Assembly (NCBI RefSeq): GCF_023922585.1
Contig: NZ_JAMFTN010000023.1
Coordinates: 62,001-126,000, forward strand
Direction: 5' to 3'
DNA: 64,000 nt
Origin: Aliidiomarina quisquiliarum
GTDB lineage: Bacteria; Pseudomonadota; Gammaproteobacteria; Enterobacterales; Alteromonadaceae
Positions 1 through 6,725 of the stretch are shown one piece after another. The position numbers and the translations under genes are program-made. The notes beneath the pieces are model-generated. The model did no database searches. It was not told the origin of the DNA and saw only the letters and a list, made by a program, of their open reading frames with translations. Each line of letters opens with the position of its first letter. The stretch's first letter is position 1.

Positions 1-690
1 CCAAGATTGCTGCCCAAGCTCGGCTATATTAGGCTGCCAAGCTTCTGACTGATCATTAAACAGGCGAAAGCTACGCCCTCCTAACCAATCGGAAAGCAAA
101 CCCACCGCCGGCCCTTGTGCCGCTGGGCTCCACATTAGCCCCTTTTGCTTTAAGTAACTGCGCCTTAATTCGACCACCTGAACTTCCATTTCAACCATGC
201 GGGGCTGTTGTTCTGCTATTTCTAATTGCGAAATATTAAGTTCACTAAAAGTGTTTGCTAGCGCGGTTAAGCGTTCTCCTTCAGCAGCTGTCGCTTGGCC
301 ACTTAACCAAATAGTAGAGGGGTTTTGACGACGATAAATAGTGTTACTTTCCACCAACAACTCTAGAAATTGATTTAGCATATAACGTTGCTCTGAATAC
401 ACAGCAACTGCTATTTCATAATGCTCACCATTTTCTAGCCACCAATGTACTTTGCTTTGCCCAGGTGTTAGGGCAAAAAGTAAAATGTCGCCCTGCCGTA
501 GTTGCACATTCACTACTTCAGGGTTGGAAATAGCAATTCTGACCACCTCTTCATTACTCGCCATAGTGTTATGGCTTGTTAAAATATGTGAATTGCCCTG
601 AGTGAGCTTTATTATTTGCTGGTCACCTGCATGAACAGCAGTAGCCAGCAAAGCACCACCGCACCAAAGCAATAATATTAAATATTTCAT
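1..690 (-). CDS. CpaC/RcpA-like secretin, N-terminal part (cut by window edge)
   Basis: The reading frame is open from the ATG at 690 to the window edge, giving 230 residues without a stop. It starts with a signal peptide (MKYLILLLWCGGALLATAVHA). An N-terminal pilus-formation domain follows (about residues 25-95), with the usual pattern of alternating hydrophobics, an ISNPEVVNVQL stretch and a G-Q-S-K-V turn. Then comes a BON-like segment (about 100-155), and the protein enters the region ahead of the secretin pore (PRMVEMEVQVVELRR). In Tad/Flp systems this protein forms the outer-membrane channel. Its ATG overlaps the stop of the cpaB-like gene by 4 bases, so the two are translationally coupled. 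The pore domain lies outside the window, so the family call rests on the N-terminus and the neighbours. Confidence 0.75.
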   Translation of the reverse strand, partial: MKYLILLLWCGGALLATAVHAGDQQIIKLTQGNSHILTSHNTMASNEEVVRIAISNPEVVNVQLRQGDILLFALTPGQSKVHWWLENGEHYEIAVAVYSEQRYMLNQFLELLVESNTIYRRQNPSTIWLSGQATAAEGERLTALANTFSELNISQLEIAEQQPRMVEMEVQVVELRRSYLKQKGLMWSPAAQGPAVGLLSDWLGGRSFRLFNDQSEAWQPNIAELGQQSW

Positions 691-1463
691 GGCCACTCCT
701 CATTGGTTTGCACTTGACTACCCGGCTGAATAATTTCAACCGTTAACGGCAAACTTAAAAACTCTGGTCCCACTTCTTTGTGCGCCGTTTGCAACACTGG
801 CACAAGCTGTTGCTGCTGATGTAAAATCAGTAAGTGAGCATAAGCTTGCACTGGTACTTCAAACACCGCATGAGTAAACGACCGCTGCGAGCCCAAAGCC
901 CGTTCGTTAGCCGGTAACTGCGGCGCTAAACTAATAAGCCTTACCGAGCTTAATAACCGCCGCCAACGACCTAAATCGGCAGCGTAGAAATCAAACACAT
1001 CACCGTTTTGTATACTATGGGCATGGGTCCAGCTGGCTTCTAATGGCAAAGTAAATGCTGTATGCCCTTTTGCAATTTGCTCACTCAAGGTTTGGCTACT
1101 TTGCTCCACTAAATGTAATTCTTGGATCGCCTTACCACGGTTAATGTGACTAATAACAACTCGACCAACCACTTCTTCAACACGCTCGCCAAAAAATACA
1201 TCTGTGGGTAAAGCAGCGGCAGCTAGTTGGCGTATAGCTAAATGCTCTAATTCAATAGTCACACCGGGCAGAAGGTCTTCGCGCGGCACTATTACTTGAT
1301 GCTCTTCCACTGGCAGGGCAGGTAACCGTGGTCGCTCTTCCACTTTTTGTTCTATATATAGGCCCATGAGCCACCACGTAGCAAAGGCGGCAATAAGCCC
1401 AAGTACAGCGGGCAGCCAAAACCAAAGAGGAATTCGACCAGGCGTTTTACTCGGTGTACTCAT
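687..1463 (-). CDS. CpaB/RcpC-like Tad pilus assembly protein (SAF domain)
   Basis: A 258-residue protein with one N-terminal membrane segment (about residues 11-33). A SAF-type domain follows (about 55-120): it begins at HQVIVPREDLLPGVTIE and contains the GRVVISHINRGKAIQE stretch typical of CpaB/RcpC. Family members are inner-membrane or periplasmic proteins that work with the secretin and may gate it. An AGGA motif stands 6 bases before the ATG. The gene overlaps its upstream neighbour by 4 bases (ATGA) and the secretin gene by 4 bases. The C-terminal half has no motif I recognise. Overall similarity is weak, so the call depends partly on position in the operon. Confidence 0.72.
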   Translation of the reverse strand: MSTPSKTPGRIPLWFWLPAVLGLIAAFATWWLMGLYIEQKVEERPRLPALPVEEHQVIVPREDLLPGVTIELEHLAIRQLAAAALPTDVFFGERVEEVVGRVVISHINRGKAIQELHLVEQSSQTLSEQIAKGHTAFTLPLEASWTHAHSIQNGDVFDFYAADLGRWRRLLSSVRLISLAPQLPANERALGSQRSFTHAVFEVPVQAYAHLLILHQQQQLVPVLQTAHKEVGPEFLSLPLTVEIIQPGSQVQTNEEWP

Positions 1464-1987
1464 TGTTGTTCCTCGCGATCTAAGCGAACAATAAGAACAT
1501 TACCGTCATCGTTACGCCATGCCGTAACAACGTAGTCGCGCCCATTGCGCTTCCACCCATAAACAAATGCGCCTTGAAATTGTTGTTCAAGATAAATATT
1601 AGCGCCCGCCACATGGGCTTCTTGTCGTACTTGATAATAAATTCGATAGAGTGCTTGACGACTTGATTCTACTGTTAGTTCTCCAGCTCCCCACTGTAAC
1701 TGATAGGGTTTGTTGGGGTCTCCCACACGGCGACTTTCACTCCAAATACTTGGTTGAACTGAATAGTCCCAACTATAAATAGCTTCAGCCGTAAGGCACT
1801 GCCAGGTGTCGTATTGAACTTCTGGCAGTACCAAGCAACTGGCGTTTTTTAATTGCGCCTTTATACGATCATTTGGCTCTTCGCTGAACCAGCTTTGCAC
1901 ACTCAGCCCCATAACTTCGACGGGCTCAATAAGGAGTTCGCGACTAAGCACAGCTGGCCAAATACTAATTAAAAACAAACTAGTCAT
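1460..1987 (-). CDS. Unknown membrane-anchored or secreted protein in the Tad operon
   Basis: I do not recognise this 175-residue protein. I start it at the ATG at 1987: there it overlaps the TadE-like gene by only 8 bases and begins with a hydrophobic segment (MTSLFLISIWPAVLS) that could be a signal peptide or anchor. A longer frame to 2038 would run deeper into tadE. The rest looks soluble, with two cysteines about 15 residues apart (near 37 and 52) that could form a disulfide in the periplasm. The C-terminus is strand-rich and polar (YGWKRNGRDYVVTAWRNDDG). It sits between the TadE-like and CpaB-like genes with overlaps on both sides, so it is very likely part of the same machine. Its role cannot be read from sequence. 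Confidence 0.7.
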   Translation of the reverse strand: MTSLFLISIWPAVLSRELLIEPVEVMGLSVQSWFSEEPNDRIKAQLKNASCLVLPEVQYDTWQCLTAEAIYSWDYSVQPSIWSESRRVGDPNKPYQLQWGAGELTVESSRQALYRIYYQVRQEAHVAGANIYLEQQFQGAFVYGWKRNGRDYVVTAWRNDDGNVLIVRLDREEQQ

Positions 1988-2609
1988 GGCAAGGCTCTCG
2001 CGTACAAATAGCTCTTGCGGGCACCACATCTGAAGCAATATAACCCAGCTTTAATTGATTCGAATGAAGCTCTTTAGCAAATGGAAGAATAGCTAAAAAA
2101 TTTTGCAGCCGATGCACCCCTATTTCTTCAAAAAGATGCGAAGTAGTAAGTTTTCTTGGCCGCGCTTCAAGATCAGCCACTTGTCGTGGTGACCAATCAT
2201 CGCTCAGCCTCACAAACTTAAACCATGCATTTTCCTCATTAGGCTGGGTAAGACTCATGGAATATAAGTTGCGGATTGGCATAGCAAGGCCATAACCCTC
2301 ACTGACACGATCCCATAGGGGCGCCACTGCAGCGGAAAAGGCATAGTTGTCGCTAACAGCTATGTCTACATTGGGCGCTTCTCGCTGCTCATAGCCATAG
2401 TGCTCTTGCAACTGTTCGAAGCTTAACTGTGGAAGCTCGTGGCTATCACGCCAAGATGCTTGCCGAAGTATAATTTGTGCCTGCTCTTGTGTTTCTGCCC
2501 GCTCGAGCAACTGCTCATGTAATAAAGGCAACGCCCACACCAGAAACAACCCTAGCACGGTGACAACCAACGACAGCTCGACTAAAGCCTGCCCCCTTTG
2601 GTACTTCAT
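1980..2609 (-). CDS. TadE-like pseudopilin
   Basis: A 209-residue protein beginning MKYQRGQALVELSLVVTVLG. A short basic leader with RG is followed by QALVEL, which puts a glutamate at position 5 after the glycine. This is the arrangement expected for cleavage by a Tad prepilin peptidase. The hydrophobic segment (about residues 9-29) then forms the pilin-like helix, and the rest is a soluble periplasmic domain with no motif known to me. A strong ribosome binding site (GGAGGAA) precedes the ATG. TadE proteins are minor pilins or assembly factors of Flp pili. The start overlaps the stop of the TadG-like gene by 4 bases. Confidence 0.75.
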   Translation of the reverse strand: MKYQRGQALVELSLVVTVLGLFLVWALPLLHEQLLERAETQEQAQIILRQASWRDSHELPQLSFEQLQEHYGYEQREAPNVDIAVSDNYAFSAAVAPLWDRVSEGYGLAMPIRNLYSMSLTQPNEENAWFKFVRLSDDWSPRQVADLEARPRKLTTSHLFEEIGVHRLQNFLAILPFAKELHSNQLKLGYIASDVVPARAICTREPCHD

Positions 2610-3835
2610 ACTTGTTCCTCCAGCAATGTAAGCTCAAGAACATTAATAGGTGCTTTTTGGCGCCGCCAAAGAGCATTAAATAAATTAGCCCGTTCGGTTG
2701 CTTGGTCTGCTCGTGGCCACCAACGATCTGGCCGAGAATAAACAAGACGGGTACGCCCTGCGCCCCACAGCCGCGGCTTACCCGTTTCTTCATTCGCTGG
2801 TTTACGCACCACAATGGTAATAGTGGGAGCACTGGCATCGGGCTGCAAAACAAACTGGCGCGGGACAGAATGACCACCGACCATACGCAACGCATAACGA
2901 GAAGCTAAGCCACTGGTAACTGGAAGAACTTTATAACTACCACCATAAGCCAGCCCACGCTGCCGAGCGGGCAAAGGCTTGTCTAAATAATTACCTCCCC
3001 AACCGAAGGGTAATTCTACGTCTTTAAATCTTTGCCTAGATTGTAATGCTGTTACATCAATGGCTTGCCAATATACTTTGCCACGCTGTAACCCCACTTC
3101 ACTGGCACCAAGCTTATTAGCTTTTATAAATGATGTAGTAAACCACCGGTAAGTTCTCTGCTCAGTAAAGCCATCGCGGCTAGCCCCCACCATTTCAACA
3201 TATTCAATTTCATCAGCTCGTTCACTGCGACGCGTTTGCAAGCGCAACCAAACACTATCAATTGATTGTAACGTGGCATGATTTAACAGGGCGAGTTCGT
3301 ATTCCGGATGACTTTGCTGAACGATATCTTCCATGGTAGTTAAGGTTGCGAGCCAACTAGCCGTATGAAAAACAGTCTGGGCTGTTTCTAAGCCTTTAAT
3401 AACCGTTTGTTGCACGGTTATCATTGTGCGCAAGCCTCTTTGGAAGGCACGGTCGGCATATTTCACCGCTTGTGCAGTGACGCGCAGTGCTTGGCCTAAA
3501 TAGGGCAGCCAGCTCGTTACTAAGGCCACGTTCATCGCTGTTTGACTGGTCATTGAAAACCATGAGCTTAAGCCCATTAGTTGCCCTATGACCACTTCAT
3601 TGGCAAACATAGCGCGGTTAGTAACGGCTTTGAAATTTAGGTCGCGGGTAGCAATAATACCTGCCGCGTCGGCTACATGGTCGGCCACATGCTGCACATG
3701 TAATTGCTCTTGAGATTGCAAAGCAATTCGCACCACTGCTAAGCCTGCAAACATAAGCCCGGCAAGGACAAACGCAGCCAGCATAAGCACCTGGCCGCGT
3801 TGTAATATACCCTTAGCGTCTGTTTGAATCGTCAT
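2606..3835 (-). CDS. TadG-like Flp pilus assembly protein without a VWA domain
   Basis: A 409-residue protein with an RGQ-hydrophobic N-terminus (about residues 13-38) like that of TadE/TadG proteins. A large extracytoplasmic region follows. The segment after the membrane helix (VQHVADHVADAAGIIATRDLNFKAVTNRA, quoted in two parts: VQHVADHVADAAGIIATR and DLNFKAVTNRA) matches the pattern at the start of TadG-like proteins. I see no MIDAS-type DxSxS motif, so the von Willebrand domain of classical TadG seems absent. Position +5 after the glycine is not glutamate, so processing may not occur. The start overlaps the pilin-like gene by 23 bases and has no clear ribosome binding site, suggesting coupled translation. 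Confidence 0.65.
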   Translation of the reverse strand: MTIQTDAKGILQRGQVLMLAAFVLAGLMFAGLAVVRIALQSQEQLHVQHVADHVADAAGIIATRDLNFKAVTNRAMFANEVVIGQLMGLSSWFSMTSQTAMNVALVTSWLPYLGQALRVTAQAVKYADRAFQRGLRTMITVQQTVIKGLETAQTVFHTASWLATLTTMEDIVQQSHPEYELALLNHATLQSIDSVWLRLQTRRSERADEIEYVEMVGASRDGFTEQRTYRWFTTSFIKANKLGASEVGLQRGKVYWQAIDVTALQSRQRFKDVELPFGWGGNYLDKPLPARQRGLAYGGSYKVLPVTSGLASRYALRMVGGHSVPRQFVLQPDASAPTITIVVRKPANEETGKPRLWGAGRTRLVYSRPDRWWPRADQATERANLFNALWRRQKAPINVLELTLLEEQV

Positions 3836-4079
3836 AGTTATTTAAACCGTAATCGCGGTTAGCTGTCGTTGATGCACTTTGCGCAGCCGTTCGGGCATCA
3901 TTTATGTCTTGTTGTGCAGACTGACCAGCAATTTCTTTAGCCACGCCCGCTACTTGATTACGAACCGTTTTGCCAAGTAATGAATACACACCAATAGCCG
4001 ACACCACAACCAGTGCCAAGATTACAATGTATTCGGTCATGCCTTGACCTTGTTGCTTTTTAGAACGAGGAATTAACAT
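3813..4079 (-). CDS. Flp/TadE-type prepilin-like small protein
   Basis: An 88-residue protein: a basic leader (MLIPRSKKQQG), then QGMTEYIVILALVVVSAIGV, a single hydrophobic helix, and a polar Asn/Asp/Ser-rich tail. If cleaved after the glycine at residue 11, the mature protein carries E5-Y6, the Glu-Tyr signature of Flp pilins. It is the first gene of the operon and has a good ribosome binding site (GGAGG, 4 bases before the ATG). At about 77 mature residues it is longer than many Flp pilins, because of the extended tail. It is either the major pilin or a pilin-like initiator. The 195 bases between it and nagZ should hold the promoter, but I see no convincing -35/-10 pair or sigma-54 site. 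Confidence 0.7.
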   Translation of the reverse strand: MLIPRSKKQQGQGMTEYIVILALVVVSAIGVYSLLGKTVRNQVAGVAKEIAGQSAQQDINDARTAAQSASTTANRDYGLNNYDDSNRR

Positions 4080-4274
4080 AGCGCCTCCATGCGGTTAGTT
4101 TTTCAGTGACCCGCACCTCAAGGTAATGAGATGTGAGTTACTTTAAATGTTTAGCAATGGAAGCGGAAAAGAGCGAGTTTAGAAAGGTGGCTTAATCTAT
4201 TGGCCTGTGTTTTGACCTAATGCAAAAGGTTTTTAGAGGGTAAGTGCCAACTATAAAATAGCCAGCACGTTTTT

Positions 4275-5264
4275 TTAGTTGTTATATTTCGCAAGGGTTG
4301 CTTGGCTTTTTGCCATTTGAGCAGCCGACAGCTCAACTATTTGTGGCAGCAAAAACTGGGCTGCGTTGCGAGTATACAATGGCGTTTCAACTTCTTCTAA
4401 CACTTGTTTAACCGCTTGGCGGTTATTACACACTAATAGCAATTCACCACCCGCTTGGTAGGCGGCTTGCGCTCTAGCAGGAACATTTCCAACTACTCGT
4501 GCCCCCTCCATAAGCAAATCATCGCTGATAATAACTCCATTAAATTGACAATCTTCACGCAATACTTTTTGTAACCAATAGGGTGAAAAACCCGCCGGTA
4601 AAGCATCAACTTCACTGTATATAACATGCGCAGGCATAACTGCGTCGAGCTTATGAGCTAAGGCTTTAAACACTTTTAAGTCCTGATTTTGAATTTCAGC
4701 AAAGCTCCGTTCGTCGATAGGAATATCAATATGCGAGTCGGCCACCACAATACCGTGTCCAGGGAAATGTTTTCCTACACAGCACATACCTGCAGCGGCC
4801 ATGCCATCAATAAACGAACTGGCAAGCGATATCACTTGTTCCGGTATTGCCGAAAAAGCCCGATTACCAATGACCGTACTTGGACCAATTAAGTCGAGCA
4901 CTGGCGCATAGCTTAAATCAATATCGAACTGGCGTAATTCGGCTGCCATGAGCCAACCTAAGTCGTAAGCGTCGGCTTCCGCTTGAGCCGAATCATTTGC
5001 GTTAAGCAAGCCTATGTCGGCCATAGCGGGTAGTTCCGAAAATTCTTTTCGAAACCGTTGCACACGACCACCCTCATGATCAACTGTAATCAACAGTTCA
5101 CTACCACAGAGGGCGCGCAACTCGGCTATAAGGCGAGCTAGTTGTTGTTTATTACTGTAGTTTCGACTAAATAAAATAACGCCTTGTACCACCGGATGGA
5201 CTAATAACAGCTTGTCTTCCGCCGTTAGCGTTAAGCCTTCAAAGTCAATAATCAAGCCACTCAT
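4275..5264 (-). CDS. nagZ: Beta-N-acetylhexosaminidase NagZ (GH3, peptidoglycan recycling)
   Basis: A 329-residue cytoplasmic enzyme that removes N-acetylglucosamine from 1,6-anhydro-muropeptides during peptidoglycan recycling. Its products influence beta-lactamase induction in species with AmpR. The GH3 signature KHFPGHG followed by D-S-H is present around residues 166-178, supplying the loop histidine and aspartate of bacterial NagZ. VDHEGGRVQR (about 61-70) and VIISDDLLMEGA (about 244-255, with the nucleophile aspartate) also match the family. Length is normal (E. coli 341). It stands alone on the minus strand, divergent from the S41 protease gene. Confidence 0.95.
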   Translation of the reverse strand: MSGLIIDFEGLTLTAEDKLLLVHPVVQGVILFSRNYSNKQQLARLIAELRALCGSELLITVDHEGGRVQRFRKEFSELPAMADIGLLNANDSAQAEADAYDLGWLMAAELRQFDIDLSYAPVLDLIGPSTVIGNRAFSAIPEQVISLASSFIDGMAAAGMCCVGKHFPGHGIVVADSHIDIPIDERSFAEIQNQDLKVFKALAHKLDAVMPAHVIYSEVDALPAGFSPYWLQKVLREDCQFNGVIISDDLLMEGARVVGNVPARAQAAYQAGGELLLVCNNRQAVKQVLEEVETPLYTRNAAQFLLPQIVELSAAQMAKSQATLAKYNN

Positions 5265-5354
5265 GCTGTGGGTTACCTTTCTTTCGCAAACTTGTATATT
5301 TGTCTATGCTAACTCATTATGTTTGTTATTACTCTTGATTAATAGGCATGCTTT

Positions 5355-6671
5355 ATGAACAAGAAATTATTTGCCCTAGTGAGCTTAAGTTTAGTATTAA
5401 CGGCATGTGGTAGCGATGACCCGGCCGAATTTCCGGTCATTGGCTCAAGCTGTACACAACTTGGTAAAAACACACAGCTATTCAATATAATGCACGAAAA
5501 CTATTTGTGGAATACCGACCTTCCGCGCAAGGTGAATTTAGCCAGCTATCGTAGTATTACCGACCTGCTTAATGATATTAAAAGCCCACGAGATCGCTTC
5601 TCGTTCACCATGACCAAACAGCAGTATGAAGATCGCTATGTTAATGCGGTGTTTTTTGGCTACGGATTTGGTACACAAAGCCTTTACGATGAAGGCAAAA
5701 TGAAAGTTCTTTATGTGTATGACGACTCGCCAGCCGCAGAAATAGGCTTAAAGCGGGCCGATGAAATTATAGAAGTAAACGGCATTGCCATGGCCACTTG
5801 GCTGGCCCGCCTTGCCAACGGTACTGCCACTAACGAAGATATGTTTGGGCCAAATAAAGCTGGGGTTTCGGTCGATATTATGTGGCGCAGCCCCGATGAT
5901 TCCGTTAGTGCGGCTACCATGAGTAAACGTTCCGTCGAAACCAACACGGTATTTCATACCCAACGCGAAACCATTGGTAATAGCGATGTGGGCTACTTTG
6001 TGTTCGATACCTTTATTGATCGTTCTAAAGACGATGTAAATAACGCACTCGATCAGCTTGTTGGTGTTGACGAACTGATTATCGACCTACGCTATAATGG
6101 CGGCGGCTTAATTCGTATCGCCAACCAAATTGCGTCACAAACCGCTTGGCATAAGGTAGAGCATGAAACCTTTGTTACTTATAAGTACAACAGTAACTTT
6201 AGCGACCAGTCGGTACTGTTTGATTTAGGTGCAGGCATTACCCGGCTGAATCTTGACCGAGTATATGTGCTAACCACGCAAGGCAGCTGCTCTGCTTCTG
6301 AGCTTATTATTAATAGCCTAACGCCCTTTATTGAAGTGGTAACCATTGGTGAAGCAACCTGTGGTAAGCCTGTTGGCCAGTACCCAACACAAATTTGTGA
6401 TGAGGTATTATTTGCGATTAACTTCCAAACCGTTAACTCGGCTGGGTTTGGAAATTACTTTGACGGCATACCCGCCACCTGCGCAGCAACCGACACTGTG
6501 GTAGCCGATTGGGGCTCAAGCCAAGACCCATTATTAGCTACTGCATACCATCATGTGCAGCAAGGAAGCTGCCCAACGCCAGCCTTATCGGCTTTAAGCA
6601 TAACCCAACAAACACAAAGGGCCCCGCTTACGCGTGACCCTTTATTGGATAAGTTAGCCAACGAACACTAA
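5355..6671 (+). CDS. S41-family protease lipoprotein with PDZ domain
   Basis: A 438-residue protein with a lipoprotein signal (LVLTAC, acylated Cys18), so it should be membrane-anchored in the envelope. A PDZ-like domain lies at about residues 100-160 (IGLKRADEIIEVNGIAMATW) and a C-terminal S41 peptidase domain at about 200-390. DLRYNGGG and TQGSCSASE are the S41 core motifs. Ser313 and Lys338 (in GEATCGK) are 25 residues apart, the spacing of the Ser/Lys dyad in E. coli Tsp/Prc. It therefore looks active. The substrate is unknown, and it is not the ctpA/prc orthologue: it lacks the export signal and N-terminal domain of that family. It stands alone, divergent from nagZ and convergent with fadE. 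Confidence 0.85.
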   Translation: MNKKLFALVSLSLVLTACGSDDPAEFPVIGSSCTQLGKNTQLFNIMHENYLWNTDLPRKVNLASYRSITDLLNDIKSPRDRFSFTMTKQQYEDRYVNAVFFGYGFGTQSLYDEGKMKVLYVYDDSPAAEIGLKRADEIIEVNGIAMATWLARLANGTATNEDMFGPNKAGVSVDIMWRSPDDSVSAATMSKRSVETNTVFHTQRETIGNSDVGYFVFDTFIDRSKDDVNNALDQLVGVDELIIDLRYNGGGLIRIANQIASQTAWHKVEHETFVTYKYNSNFSDQSVLFDLGAGITRLNLDRVYVLTTQGSCSASELIINSLTPFIEVVTIGEATCGKPVGQYPTQICDEVLFAINFQTVNSAGFGNYFDGIPATCAATDTVVADWGSSQDPLLATAYHHVQQGSCPTPALSALSITQQTQRAPLTRDPLLDKLANEH

Positions 6672-6698
6672 CTATTTATTCCTACACACCAGGTAATA

Positions 6699-6725
6699 GC
6701 GAGCTAAGTTTTCAACTTAGTTCGC
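6699..6725. terminator. Hairpin between convergent genes, overlapping the fadE stop
   Basis: The arms GCGAGCTAAGTT (6699-6710) and AACTTAGTTCGC (6714-6725) pair over 12 bases with one G-T wobble and a 3-base loop. The hairpin covers the fadE stop codon at 6717-6719. No strong T-run follows on either strand, so it is a weak terminator candidate for the S41 gene or a 3' stabilising stem. Confidence 0.45.

Noticed and set aside
2515-2895. A 126-residue minus-strand frame across the tadE/tadG junction
   Set aside because: It overlaps two better-supported frames. Its Cys/Val/Trp-rich product looks random.
4084-4274. Sigma-54-like TGGCAC sequence upstream of the Tad operon
   Set aside because: No GC/TTGC element stands at the required -12 spacing, so it is not a credible sigma-54 promoter.
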